Positions 24,821-37,787 of a stretch of 64,000 bases of DNA are shown piece by piece; the first letter of the stretch is position 1, and every line of letters begins with the position of its first letter. The notes below the pieces were generated by a model that had not been told where the DNA came from, ran no database searches, and saw only the letters and a list, made by a program, of their open reading frames with translations. A program made the position numbers and the translations under genes. This DNA comes from Phaffia rhodozyma (lineage: Eukaryota > Basidiomycota > Tremellomycetes > Cystofilobasidiales > Mrakiaceae), in the NCBI GenBank assembly GCA_014706385.1, contig JACGZH010000009.1, positions 124,001 through 188,000 on the forward strand. Direction: 5' to 3'.

Positions 24821-27029
24821 ATGCAGATCCAAAACTCTCAAGGTCACGTCGAAGTACCGAGTGAAGTTCTCAGGGCATACTTGGACCGGATTCCCAGAAC
24901 GGACGATCATGATCAACGTGCTACCGACCCAGAGCAAGGTCAAGAACACGAACACGGAGACGCGCCTCCTTCAGGTAAGAACCCATTCTTCTTCAAGGGA
25001 CACTCCGTTGTCTTCTTCTTCTCCTTTGCCTTCCTCTTTCCTTCTCTTGTTTCCTGTTTAAAGATTTGAGCGACGATTGCTTGAGTATGACAACTCCGGC
25101 GAATCTATGGTTCGACGCGAGGTAACGTTCTGACGGCCACTTGAACAGACAAGTCGATGGATAGATGAGGAGCAAGGCGCGTCCGAATTGAACAGATTGC
25201 TCTCAGCAGAGTACATCTCGAAGTTATACCGAGTGAATCACGCGGAACATCTGAGTGTGGACGCTGTCGGTCGGAAATTGATGAAGAGCGTCTGCCCAAC
25301 CTTTTTCTAAAAAGAAATAGTCGCGTCTTCGTTTCAACTTACACTTTTGCTGACCAACCGCTCGTCCTGTGAGAACATGCTGTCTATTCTTAGAATCCTT
25401 TACTGATCTTGCCGTCTGTTCAGCTTCGGAACCAACAATCCAAGATTTGCCTCTACCGGTCTCGGACTCGTTCCACTCAACATCCACTCATAGGGAAGAC
25501 CAGGACCATGACGCCGATGATCACGAGTTAGATCCCAGAAAGGCCGGTCCTTCGAAACCTAGAGGTTTGTCCTCGTTTTCGCGTCGTCGCGCAGAAATAG
25601 GCATTGACTACTTCTTTCTACTTAATACTAATTCGATATACTGCCTGCATTTAACGAATGAATGAAACCCACCTGCCTTGTAGTCTCGAAAAAGCGTAAA
25701 CAAAGCAACTCTCCGCGTCTTTCCCCTCCATCGATCTACTCGCCTTCAGAAGATCATTCTGCCCCGCTCGCAGGCCAGACGTACCACACACTTCCATCCC
25801 TCCCGTCGGTTTCCCATCCGTACGCGTCCAATCAGGACCATCACTATGCTCACTCACAGTCCCAGACTCATGCTCATCAATCAGCCCCTCTTGGCGTCGG
25901 TCAGCAGGGCGGTCATCAACACCCGCACCAGCATCAGCACTTGAACCCTCATCTCCACCATACCGATGATCTTGGGCCTTATGGACCGACGGACGATTCG
26001 ACTGGCGGACAGGGTCAGTTGCCTCTCTTGGCCGACCGAGCATCTGGTGTGGGCGAAGATAGTGGGATCCAGTCATCGATTGGGGAAGATCCGTACGGAA
26101 GAGAGCTCGACCATTTCGGAAGTGCCGATGTGGGAGGGCAGGCCCATGGAGATCTTGAGGCCGAGGGTGAAGGAAGCTCCGGCGGTGGAAACGGGAGAAA
26201 AGGTAAAGGAAGAGAGTTGAGCAAAACGAAGAGGGCGGAGCAGAATAGGAAAGCTCAACGGGCGTTCAGACAACGAAGAGATCAGTTCGTCCGGTCTTCA
26301 TGATCTCTCTGTTTACCTCCTTGCCGCTTGCTTGGTTCGGAGCTGTGTGCACGTTCAGCTGCTAATATTTTGAACAACATGTATATTCCTTGCTCGTAGA
26401 AACATCAAAGATTTATCGGATAAAGCAGAGCAACTTCTGATCGCTCAACAAAACGAAGCTGATGCCAACAGAAGGTGAGACCTCTTTTTTTTACCTTTCT
26501 CATACATAAAGCAAGGATGTATCGGCTTTCCTCAGATCCATGTGCAGCAGCCTTCTCACCATTCCGATTTATTCTCTTTTCTTATGCCCTTGATCTCTCC
26601 AGATGGCAAGAAGCCCAAGTCAAGATTGAACAGCTTCGTAATGAGAACGCGGCCCTTCGAACGGCATTAACACTGATGAGAACCGAACGATCGGACGTGC
26701 GAACAAATATAGATCCGAACAGATCTCTATCTCATCCTCAGGAGCTTGATCATCCTCATTCTCACGGTCAAGATCACCTCGACCAACTATCTCAGTTGGC
26801 TCATCACCAACAGCAGCAGCAGCAGCAACAACAGCAGCAACAGCAACAGCAGCAGGGAGTGTTATCAGCATCAGATGGAGCCGAGAACGGAGCTATCTCA
26901 GGCACGGGCACTGGTGTAGGAGATATTCAATCAGATGAGAAGGCGGACGAAGACCTTGGTTTAAGTGGTGTGGATGCAGTTGTCGGTGTTGTTACTGAGG
27001 AGTCGGGCGAGAGGAAAGATCTTGGTTGA
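24821..27029 (+). CDS. Yap/PAP1-type bZIP transcription factor
   Basis: Start at 24821 (MQIQNSQGHVEVPSEVL); stop TGA at 27027-27029. An acidic His/Gln/Ser-rich N-terminal half contains VSKKRKQS (possible nuclear localisation signal). It is followed by the basic region KRAEQNRKAQRAFRQRR, whose QNRxAQRAFRxR signature is specific to the fungal Yap subfamily rather than Gcn4 or Atf types. An intron lies exactly between the basic region and the zipper (donor at 26285). The zipper reads NIKDLSDKAEQLL and, over another intron, WQEAQVKIEQLRNENAAL. A 16-residue polyGln tract and an acidic tail follow. Yap1/Pap1 proteins control oxidative-stress and metal responses. I do not see the Cys-rich domains used for redox sensing, so a stress role is only inferred. 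Confidence 0.9.
26808..26855 (+). repeat. CAA/CAG repeat coding polyglutamine in the bZIP protein
   Basis: 16 consecutive Gln codons, mixed CAG and CAA, just downstream of the leucine zipper. Confidence 0.95.
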
Positions 27030-27841
27030 ATGCTTAGGATCGAAACGTAGACGTTCTTCTATTTGTCCTTTGTCTCTCTTCGACTTCTCTTTCTCTTTTT
27101 CTTCGCTTGAACCCCCACGTCCTCTTCGCTACTCTTTTCGCCTTCCTCCTGTTTTCTCTTTTTTTTCTCATCGTTCATCTTACCCTCTCATTCTACCTCT
27201 CTTTCCTTCTTGGCTTCCCTATCTGCCGGACACGCCGTGTTTATCTTGGTTCCTTTTTCTTACACTTGATATGGAATCCGTCTTCAAATTTACTCTATAA
27301 TGTAATTCTTCCCACTTTTCTCTTCTCATCTTGTTCCCTCTTCGTCCTTTGTAAACCCCGTTCTTCTTCGCCCTCTTCTTCCTCCCCCATCATTCCTTCT
27401 TCTTCCTGCGTTCGTTTCTTCCCTTTTTTTCTTGTTCTCAGTCTATTCAAGTTGTGAGAACTTTAACGTTTCCGTTCCGATCTGTCCTCGGTGGTTTTCT
27501 CTTTTACGAATCTGAAAGCGAACAGGCGAGAGATCGAAAGATACAAGGAAAAAGGTCGAAAGACTTGTGAGGATATAGAAAGAAAGGCTCATATACAATT
27601 AAAGAAGGCTCAGGAAACTCCTCTACCTGCTCCTCTCTCAGGAGCTACGCCAGACGATAGACTCGATGGACAGTAAGAAGATTTAGAACCAGACGTGGTA
27701 AACGTACACTCGACTCGGTAAACTCAAGAAATATAACGAGATAAATAACCGACAGAAAGGCGAGATGAAGAGGAGCCAAAAAGAGATTTATAAACGAGTA
27801 ACATGTTTGAGTAGAGCATGTAAGGTGACTATCTAAAGCCT
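27030..27841. other. Convergent region between bZIP gene and pyruvate carboxylase
   Basis: T/C-rich on the plus strand from 27050 to 27440, then a small open stretch (27526-27676, separate entry), then AT-rich sequence to 27841. Confidence 0.55.
27526..27676 (+). other. Possible terminal exon of a small unknown gene
   Basis: After a pyrimidine tract and ACAG at 27522-27525 the frame reads REIERYKEKGRKTCEDIERK, then AHIQLKKAQETPLPAPLSG, ending TAA at 27674-27676. Charged and helical, with codon use like neighbouring genes. The nearest upstream ATG in the pyrimidine-rich stretch is at 27299, directly over a GTAATT. Splicing AT|GTAATT..ACAG|GCGAGA would rebuild an ATG across the junction and give a protein of about 50 residues. 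No family recognised; this may be part of a 3' UTR. Confidence 0.25.
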
Positions 27842-30800
27842 CTAGTGCTTGATCTCGACAAGGACTGTTTCAAATTTCCCAAGAACAAAGAAAAGAAGGG
27901 TTGTCAGATTGACATGATTCTCTAAATCGAGCGGCAGTTGCGAGAGAAAAAAAAATAGGACTCACGATCTCCCTGAGCAATCGAATCCGAAGGCTGAACG
28001 ACCACTCTGGCGACTCGACCAGAGACAGGAGCAGACACCACGGACTCCATCTTCATTGCCGAAAGGACGACCAATGGATCGCCAGCCTTGATGTTCTGGC
28101 CTTCCTTCACTCTGACCTCAATGACGACACCGGACATCGGTCCACCAACCGAACCTGGATCGCTGCTGGCCTTCTCTCGAGAAACCTGCTCGATCGCGGC
28201 GTCTCTGTCCTCAATCAAGACCGCTCGGGTCTCTCCGTTGAGCTCAAAGAAGCACTCACGAGTGCCCTTCGTCATATCAATCGGACCGACAGCGAGAAGC
28301 TTGATGATCAACATCTTTCCTTGCTCGATAGAGATGTGCATCTCTTCTCCAATCTGGGGCTTGGCGAGGAAGAACCTGGTGGGGACCACGCTGAGATCAC
28401 CGTACTTGTCGACGAACCCTCGGAACTCTTCGAAAACCTTAGGGTACATCGCGTAAGAGTTGACATCACAGTCCGTGATCGTCTTACCGTACTTCTCCCG
28501 AAGCTCGGCCTTAATCTTCTTAAAGTTGAGAGGCTGCATGGTGAGTCCCGGTCGCTTATCGATCCTTGGCAAGTCTCGGATGATTTTGGATCGCTAAAAT
28601 GGAAGGAAAGAAAAGAAAAAGAATAGAAAAGAAGACGGCTCGTTCAGTAAATCACAAACAAGCGCCAGTCGCAAACCAAAGCAGAGCGGTATGCTCACAA
28701 GGGGCTCAGGGAATCCTTCGTAGGGCTGTCCAAGGTGTCCCTGGAAGAACTCAACGACGGAAGTTGGGAAGTCTAGAGTGTCGGCTCGTTCGAGGACGTC
28801 CTGCTTGGAAAGCTTGTTGGAGACCATGAACTGAGCAAAGTCTCCAATGACCTTGGAGGAAGGAGTGACCTTGATAATGTTTCCGGCGAGCTCATTGGCC
28901 TCGATGTACTTCTTCTTGATCTCCGTCCACTGGGTGCCCAATCCGAGCTGGGTAGCCTGGAACTGGAGGTTGGTGTACTGTCCTCCGGGCATCTCGTGGT
29001 CAAACACACCAGAGTCCGAAGCACGGACGTTGGCCTCGAAGCAGCAGTACAGCTGTCTGATCTGGGTCCAGTAATCGTTCAAGCTCTGGATGTGCTCGTG
29101 GCTGATACCAGGTCCGAGGTCAGACTGCTCGAGAGCTGAGACCACGGCTCCCATGGCGGGCTGGGAGGTAAGACCGGAGAGGACGTCGATGGCGACATCG
29201 ACTACGTCTGCTCCGGCAGCAGCACAGGCCAACATTGAGCTCACCGCAATACCGGCGGTATCGTGGGAGTGGACGTGGATCGGAAGGTCCGGGTGAGCCT
29301 TTCGGATGGCGGAAATAAGGGTGGTAGCGGCAGCGGGCTTAAGAAGACCAGCCATATCCTTGATGGCAAGGACGTGGATACCCTCTTTGACTAGCTGGTC
29401 AACCAAGCCGAGGTAATAGTCCAAAGTGTACTTGGTCTTCTTGGGATCAGAAAGGTCACCAGAGTAACAAACGGCGGCCTCAACCACACCACCAGCCTTC
29501 TTGGCGGCATCGATACCGAGCTTCATGTTTTCGATGTAGTTCAAAGAATCAAACACTCGGAAGATATCCAACCCGTTCTCCACAGCTCGCTTGCTGAACT
29601 CGTAGATGGCGTTGTCTGGGTACGAAGTGTAGCCGACGGCGTTGGCTCCTCGAACCAAAGCCTGGAAAGGAATGTTGGGAACGAGCTTTCGAAGAGTTCG
29701 TAGTCTCTCCCAAGGGTCCTCGTATAGGAATCGCATGGAAACATCAAATGTGGCTCCTCCCCAGCACTCCAAGGCGTAAGCATTCTGCAAAGCGTGGCTG
29801 GTCTCCCGAGCGATGTTAGCCATGTCGATCGTTCGGAGTCGAGTAGCCAAGAGGGACTGGTGGGCATCTCGCCAGGTGGTATCCATGATCAAGCAACCAG
29901 GGTAGGCTCGGATAGCCTTAGCGAAAGCCTCGGGACCCTCGTTTACAATGATGTTCCTCCATCCGGTCAGACATGGCTGGTTGGTATCGATCGGCTTGGT
30001 CGGGTCCTCCTTTGACATGAACTTGGGCACGACGGCCTCATCGGTCAAACCAGGAGGTCCGCTCTGACCGAGGATGGAGCTACCGTTAACGGCAACATCT
30101 CCAAGGTAAGCCAACAACTTCTGTGCTCGGTTCTGGGAAGTCACCAATTTGAAAAGATCGGGAGTGTCGTCGATGAACGTCGTCCAGGTGTTACCTGACA
30201 CGAAGACATCATGAGTGAGCAACCGGAAAAGGAAAGGAATGTTCGTCTTGACTCCTCGGATTCTGAACTCGACCAACGCTCGGAGCATCTTTCTCCTGGC
30301 GATCTCGTAGGTCGCTCCGCTGCACGAGACTTTGACGAGCAAACTATCGTAGTGGGGTGTGATTTGAGCACCGGCGAAACCACTGCTAGTATCGAGTCGC
30401 ACACCGTTTCCGCCCGAGCTTCGGTAGACCTCGATCTTTCCAGTATCAGGCTGGAAACCATTGGCGGCATCTTCAGTGGTAACTCGGCACTGAATGGCGT
30501 ATCCTCGCTTGGAGATGTTGGCCTGGATGAGACCGAGGTTCTCCAAAGAGGCTCCAGCAGCGATCTGGATCTGGGCGGCGACGATGTCGATACCGGTGAT
30601 ACACTCTGTAGATCGTTCGGGGACACGGAATATAGGACACTCGGTGAGCTTCTACGCAGCGCAAAGAGGAGAGCGATCACGCGTTTCGTTTGAGTTTTAC
30701 TCACCAGTGATAGTATGCTCAACCTGGATTCGAGGGTTCACCCTATTAGACACAGCGGCAAGAAGAAAAAGAACAGGAGATGTAAGTTTCCTGACAAAAG

Positions 30801-31997
30801 TCGCGACATATCAATCAAGTCAAGGAGGAAGAGAAACGAGAGGAAGATCGAAGACGAACTCGATGAAGTAGTGTCGACCCTGCTGGTCAACCAAGAACTC
30901 GACCGTTCCTGCGTTGGAGTAACCAATAGCCTTTCCGATCGTGGTAGCATCCCTGAAAAGACCGTCTAGGGTTTCCTGGCTGCAGTCGGGTGCCGGAGCG
31001 ATCTCGACGACCTGTGAAGTATCGGGATGTAGATAGAAACTTCGTCAGAGAAATGCAATTTATTGCGATTCAGAGATGGGTGAGAGTGTACGGACCTTCT
31101 GGTGTCGTCGTTGAACGGAACAATCTCTCTCAAAGAGGTGGACGATGTTGCCGTCATCATCTCCAATGATCTGAACCTCAATATGCTTGGGGTGATCAAG
31201 GAACCCTGTTCATTCCGAAATGATGTCGAGTCAGCTGGGCCGTCAATAGCAAGTTAGGGGCAAGTTGATGGCAAAGATGAGATGTACGCTCGATGAAAAC
31301 TGTTCCGTCACCGAAGGCACTCTTGGCTTCACTAGTTGCTCGCTCAAAGGCGTCCTTCATCTCGGACTGCTCTCGGACGACTCGCATACCTCGACCTCCT
31401 CCTCCGAAGGCGGCCTTGATGATCACGGGGAAACCGTACTCCTTGGTGAACCCCTCGGCGTCCTCCCAGGCAGAGACAGCTCCCTCCGTCCCGGGCACGA
31501 CAGGCACGTTGTGCTTGATGGCTGTTGGTTAAATTTAGTGTTAAGTTCGGAAGATGAGCACGTAAAAGGGCGCAGGATATAATGGGACCGGGACGCACCC
31601 AATGCTCGAGCCGTTGTCTTGTCTCCCAAGCCGGCAATGACATCGGACCTCGGTCCGATAAAAATGATTCCGGCGTCGTGACACTTTTGAGCGAACTCCG
31701 CGTTCTCGGACAAGAAACCGTATCCGGGGTGGATCATATCGACTCCGTGCTCGAGAGCGATTCGGATGATGTCGTCCTGGGCGAGGTAGGCGGCAACGGG
31801 GGCCATGCCTTTTCCAACCTGGTAGGCTTCATCAGCCTGGAGAGTTGAGTCCATGTAGAGGAGGGTTCACAAACGTGAAGATATAACTTGTAAGCTGATT
31901 TTCTCCCATAGATGAGCAACATAAAGGCAGTCAAGAAAAAGAAAAGATAAAGGGAAGAAAAGGAAGGGGGAAGGTAACACAGGGAGACAGAGAACGA

Positions 31998-32028
<31 letters not shown>

Positions 32029-32624
32029 AAGAAGGGGCGCTTCTGACCTTTTGTCTGTGCGCGCCGAGCCGATCTTCATAAGAGTAGATGGCCACCGTAG
32101 TCATTGCCAACTCGTGAGCGGTTCTGAAGATTCGAATAGCGATTTCCTAGAGCATCCCCAAAAGAAATGATTTATCTCAGTGCCTAGCTCGCGTGTTCTG
32201 AGTATTGAGGCCTGTGGGGCGCGTTCCTTATTCGGTCCGGGAAGTATAGAACAAGGATATGAGAAAAAGGCAACACGTACTCCTCGGTTGGCAACCATAA
32301 GCTTCTTGAGCGGTCCACCATGGCCTGCTGCCTTCTTTCGGATGTTTTGGATCCTAGAAAGAGAGAAAGGAAGGAGCAACAGAGCATGAGAACGAGAAGA
32401 GCTGGGCGTTGGCGGTCGACGCAGAATGAGCTTACGTGTGGCTAGGCGTTCCAGGGGTGGCTATGTGGTTATATAGACAGTCAGGACACGTCAAAAGGAG
32501 AAATCGAATGAGAACAAGAGGCAGAAGAATGGAAAGAGAGCATGAACGACTGACAAGGCATGCTAGCATCCAACCCAGACGACAGATGAGCCGTCCAAGC
32601 TTCGATAGGGGCGATCGTCTGCAT
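27842..32624 (-). CDS. PYC1: Pyruvate carboxylase
   Basis: Biotin enzyme making oxaloacetate from pyruvate, bicarbonate and ATP (EC 6.4.1.1). Order from the N-terminus: [26 protein letters not shown]; biotin carboxylase core with [25 protein letters not shown] (ATP-grasp glycine loop), [15 protein letters not shown] and NPRIQVEHT; carboxyltransferase with [40 protein letters not shown] and HVHSHDTAG; finally the biotin lipoyl domain with [10 protein letters not shown] (Lys is the biotinylation site) and LLVEIKH before TAG at 27842-27844. About 1,200 residues, complete. The start is uncertain: the best frame begins at 32624 ([17 protein letters not shown]) and splices to TPGTPSHT. No presequence is evident, so a cytosolic enzyme as in yeast is likely. 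An intron at about 31.86-32.05 kb carries a GA repeat. Confidence 0.95.
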
Positions 32625-34520
32625 CTGTGTGCGTTAGGTGTATTGAATTGAGATGGAATGCGGATGTATCCAAAGAATCCTTCAGAGTAGATATAGGAGA
32701 GCCTTTCTATATGAAGAAAGAATCAAGAAGGAGGAAGGAATCGAGTTGGAATAGAGACCAAGAAGAGCACAAGGATGAAGGAGAGACGAAAAAGAAGGAA
32801 GAAAAAGAAAAAGAAAGAAAAAGAAAAAAAGAGAGCTAGATGAGATTTCATGGCTGATGATGCGATGGAGATGGAAAAGATAAGGCCCTTCCAACTATAT
32901 TCATCCGAGAAGAGTAAGAAGAGATGGCCAACCCTGGCAGGGACGTACCTTCCAACGAAGGAAAAAAAACCGAGAGAAACGTCAAGAGTGTGGATGTGGA
33001 TGTATGTATGAATGTGTGTGCTTGTGAAACCTATTTGAACGAAGAAGAAAGAAAGAAGGAAGAGACGTTGGCTGGAAGACGGACGAAAGAGCGACCGAGA
33101 GGAGAGGAGGAGAAAAGGATTTCAAGACAAATGAGTCGATAAGAAGAGGAGGTCATTGGAAATATTCAATAGGCTGCCTAATCACTCGTCACTCTCTCTG
33201 TCCTTCGCTTTTTGCCCAGCCATCACTTCCAATTCGTTCAGTCTTGTATCCAGCGTTATATTACTTTTCGTCTTCGTGTTGCTTTCTCTCTTCCCATCGT
33301 TCTTTCTTTCTCTCTCCTTTTCTCTCTACCTCTTTAACTAGAAACATACATTCATCTTCACCTATGTGGATGCACATATGCATATGTCAGATAGCTCACT
33401 GCTAATCTCGGAGCATCCATATCTAGAGATCATCTGTGCCGCCCTCGTAGCTTCGGCCGAGGTTCGTGCCCATCATCATTCCGTCGACACCCGAAGGCCG
33501 AGTTCGGTGAAATGAGCGGTCCAGGCACAACACGGGTTCCTCCGGTCAATCCGCCTTGTCCGCAGCCCGCTAGCTAAGCGTCGGCTCCCTTGACGACGGT
33601 CGCTATGGATATCGGCTCTTCTAACCCTCGCTCTGTAAACGGACAACTGAATTTTTCAGGCCAAATTTCTTTTTCTCCCACTACCCCTCCTCTCCCTTCG
33701 TTCTCCCTCTGTCTCCCATATGATCAGTTGAGGTCTCCTCTCTTTTGTCTGGTATCGGTAGGTCTTTTCCTCTTCTGTTGTGCATACACTTCCTTCCTTT
33801 CCCTGCAGCTCGCCTGGCTACCACTTCAAAATGATGATCAACCATATATTTGCTACTTCAGAGGCCCATCTAGCCTATGAGAACTAACATTAATCACCAA
33901 GATCGCTGATTCCACTTCACCACCTTCTTCTCCTTCATCCTTTGCTCTCGACTTGCATCAAAAACTTTGAAAAAAGACTGTGACTGATTTCGTCTCTTCT
34001 CTGTTTTTTTTTCTTTGTTGTTCTGTAGTGGGTATTCAACTAGCTTCCTCTTTCATGTTACTGTTCTCGATGTCATGCGTCTTATTTGAAACGAAGAAAG
34101 GAAAACACGTTCAGAAAAAGATATACTGTTAGAGCAGCAAACATGCCAGGATCATATTTTGTTTCTTCATACCAATGTGTGTAGTACTTCACTTGTGCCA
34201 ACGCTTCAGAGACAATGTGCAATCCAAAGGATACATTCTAGAAAAAAAAAAGGATAAAGAAGATGATGGAGAAAAGAAGCAAAAGGCGCGAGGGGATGGG
34301 GAAACAAGACACGTAACAAAAGAGAAGAACAAGGCGGAACCGAGCGTGATTTCATATACAAGGGAACGTGCAAAAGAAACACAAAAGAGAGAAGGAGAAC
34401 AAGGAGGGAGAATGAAAGAATTCGCAGATTTAACAAGGAACAAAAGGGAGGACGCTTCTCCTCCCTCTCTCACTTAAACACCCACCCACAGGCTTTCTCT
34501 CTTACTGCTTACAACCTTAT
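32625..34520. other. Long intergenic region between pyruvate carboxylase and phosphate carrier
   Basis: 1.9 kb, both neighbours on the minus strand, so it holds the pyruvate carboxylase promoter. It has GA-rich purine tracts (32700-32840) and a pyrimidine tract (33270-33340). There is a GC-rich block at about 33400-33600 with short inverted repeats (CCTCG..CGAGG; CCGAA..TTCGG). A 43-codon open frame starts at the ATG TCA GAT at about 33387, and a purine-rich stretch lies at 34240-34460. No recognised gene. Confidence 0.5.
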
Positions 34521-36317
34521 TTAGGCCTTAGCGATCTCGACACCACCAGTAGCTCCGAGGGCGCTCTTGATGGAACCGTAGAGACCGAACTGACCGGCGG
34601 TGAGGGTACCGATCATGACGAATCGAGCGGTCATTCCTCCGTAAAGTCCCTTGATACCGAGCTCCTTGGAAAGACCCGCAAGTCGGGAGACCATACCCTC
34701 TCCGGGGGCACCCTTGGTCTTGTTCATTCGAGAGAGAAGGGTATCAGCGGGCTGGGAGATGAAAGCAGCGGCCAAACCGGCGATCAAACCAGCTCCCAAG
34801 TTGAAGGTAGTCTTGGTACCCTCGGTAAGCTCAGAGGGCTTCTTGCCGGCAGCAGTGCAGATCTTCTCGAAAGCAACCTCGTACACGGCGAACTTGGCCA
34901 TGGTGCTGTGTAAGAGGTGAACTTGCAGTCTAAGTATCCAGATCACATTTTGTGTTAAAGAGGTATGAAAACGACCGATACTCACTAAGGAACCTGCTTG
35001 AAGAGGATGGGACCAAAACCGGCGTAGAATCCTCCAAGACCCTCCTCTCGCGCGATTCGGGCGAATCCACCACCAAGACCGTTAGCGAAAGAAGGCTGGG
35101 AGACCAATCGGATTCGGACGGCCTCAAGAGGGCAAAGAGCGACATCGGCGAAGAACTCGGCGATGGCGGAAGCTCCGAGGTAAATAGCCTGTCGGTTCTC
35201 TCGGGCAGCCTCGATACCGTAGTAGTCACTAGATTGATAGACAACAGCAGGATCAATGTCAGTATCAAAATAGCCTATCCAGTCGAAGCAGGCAGAAGCA
35301 CATAAACTCACATGGCCTTCTTCTTCCAGAACTCGTATCCTCCGAACTTGAAGGCTCCCTGGATGGAGTATCCGACCTATGTAGAGATGACAGAGAGGTT
35401 ATGCATGATGAGCTCTCGACTATAATGGGATATGCAAATTGGTAGCGGAACATACAATGGTGGGTCCAAGACCGGTCAAGAGAGCTCCAGCACCATCAGC
35501 GGCGACGATGGATCGGGCGGCAGCGATAACACCCTGGAAGAAGACAAAGAGAGATGACACAGAAGGGAGAGACTATGAGCAACAAAACTTTGCCAAGCGA
35601 GAAAAATAGAGGTAGGTGATCGAAAGACGACTAGAGATATCAATTAACGAACCTTGTTGTAGACCTTAGGCTCAAGCTGAATCTTGGTCTTGACGACATC
35701 CATAGGAGTGGCGGCACCTAGAATATGAAGAGATGGAAAGGAAGACGTAAAGAGGAAAATTGGGCGGTCCATCGCTCAGTACTCCCAACTTTAACTCTGA
35801 ATTACGCAATCGAAGCAAGATGGACTGACCGTGAGTGATGGCACATCCAAGAGCCTGTTGAAGCAGATGATGTGTGTAGGCAAAGTGGGTCAGTGATGAG
35901 AACTTTGAGAGAAGACAGGCATACAAGAACCATCTGTGTAAAGGGATATATTATACTCCTAATCTTTTCCTCTCCCTTGAGGGGGCAGAGGGAAAAAATT
36001 AGGAGCAAGCCATCGCTCGACCATCTGATGATACTATAATGGACGACGCTGTTATGATAAGGAGAAAAGAAGCTTACTCCGGCAACAGCGAATCGAGCGT
36101 AAAGGTCGACACCGGTGGGCTTCTTGCCAGAGGCCTCGAGGACGGCCTGCTGGGCCTGCTGGGCCTTAAGATCACCAATAGAAGCGGCCTTCTCAAGACC
36201 GGCCTTGGCCTCAGCGGCCTTCTGGTCGAGGAAAGCTCCGGCCTTCTCACCCTTCTCGGCGATGGAGAGGATGGGGAAAGCGGAGGAGAACAAAGCGGAG
36301 GGTCTGTAGGTGGACAT
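34521..36317 (-). CDS. MIR1: Mitochondrial phosphate carrier (SLC25 family, MIR1/PIC2 type)
   Basis: Imports inorganic phosphate into the matrix for ATP synthesis. Start at 36317 ([17 protein letters not shown]). The N-terminal ~80 residues are Ala/Lys-rich and helical. The three mitochondrial-carrier repeats follow, each with its P-x-[DE]-x-x-[RK] motif: [16 protein letters not shown] and PADTLLSR. Other phosphate-carrier features are [37 protein letters not shown] and [19 protein letters not shown]. It ends [11 protein letters not shown] at 34521-34523. One internal exon is only 25 nt (35830-35854, coding ALGCAITHG). The strong KFGGYE and PYTMAKF motifs separate it from other carriers. MIR1 and PIC2 types cannot be separated with certainty. 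Confidence 0.94.
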
Positions 36318-37787
36318 TATGATGTTGATGTAGAGTTTGAGAGAGGATGAGGTCGAACGACTACCGAGAGGAAAAGAAAAGAAAAAAAAAAAGGAGAGAC
36401 GAAGCGTGGAGGAAGGAAAAGAAGAGGGGTAGAAAACGAAAGGCAAGAAAAAAGACGGCTAAGGGGGGGGGAGAAAAAAGCGCAGCAGGACGGCATCTCT
36501 TTCAACCGTCCGTTAGGGTTAGTAACCTCCAGATTCGGGTTACGTCCGATCCATTTGGTGTTTTAACACGACCGGCTATCCAGCAAACGGTGATTGTGTA
36601 TGTTCTGCCCCTTCCGAGTACAGGTCCGATCAAAAACAAAAGAGAGAGAGAGAGAGTAAATAAGGTCTGATAGATAAGAAAGAGAAGGGCATCAAATAGT
36701 GCAATGTAAATTATGGACTGCAAATTAGAATAATCGAAGGAGGTAAGAGCGCATGCGCGAGGAATGGTGATGGATGAGGCGGAATGGAGATGGCAAACCA
36801 GAATACTGGTAGCCGTAGAGCGAGTGAAGAAGTGTTTAAAGAACAACAAGAGTGATACAAAAGACAACTAAGCCGAGAGTCGGCTCGTTTCAATGTGAAC
36901 GACATCTCCGAGCAACGATTCGTTTGTGTGGATGATGATCCTTCTCTTCTTCTTTGATTCCTCTCCCTCCTGAACTTGCCCTTCTCGTTGTCATTTGTCT
37001 CTTTCTTTACGCGTAATTTCCACAAAAATTTCAAGATAGTTAACTACAGAGCCTGCAAATATCTAGATCTTCCCAGGCCTTTTTCAGAATCACAAGATAG
37101 GAGAACTGACATACGAGCATTTCAACGATGAGGTAGTTAACACTTTGTTTACTTTTCATTGTCCGCGCGCAAGAGCGGTTCTGACAAACTGAAGCGTGGA
37201 AGATCCGCATGTGCAGGAAAATAATGGCCACCTTGAGCTATAGAAGTGCGTCACTTGCTTGGACTAAACTACATATAAGATCGGAAGGAACGCGGGCAGA
37301 AAATAGGAAGTGATCATGAAGTATATTTCAAGGATATCAGGGCGGGACGCGGAGCTGATGTCTACCATTAGGAACTTTGATCACTTTGCCAGAAAAGTAC
37401 ATTACTGCATCACAGAGTTTTTCCTTTCTTTGAACATCTCTGAGGATGCATGGAGCACCTCTCGATAGATAGACACGGGGAAGAGATGAATTTGTACTTG
37501 ACAATCAGGGCAAAGAACCGATATTTGAGTATCCAACATCAATAGAGAAGTGTGTTAGAGACTAAGCAATGAGTATCAGGAATTAGCATAACGAGTAAGA
37601 GATTGCGTAAATCGAACAGGATATCACTGAGCGAGACGCGTAACACCTGATCTGTAACCATCACTATACATCGCTCATATCCTCTCTCTGTCTCTGTCTT
37701 TCTTATTTGCGATCCACATCCTTTAGGACCCAAGACCCTTTCTTCATCCTTTGGTCAGCTTTCATATCCTTCAATTTCTGACTGATC
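36318..37787. other. Divergent promoter region between phosphate carrier and CUS1
   Basis: About 1.5 kb with an A-rich purine stretch next to the carrier start (36360-36480, including a run of G), an AG microsatellite near 36643-36656, and otherwise unremarkable AT-rich sequence. No coding exon, tRNA or other RNA gene was recognised. Confidence 0.55.
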
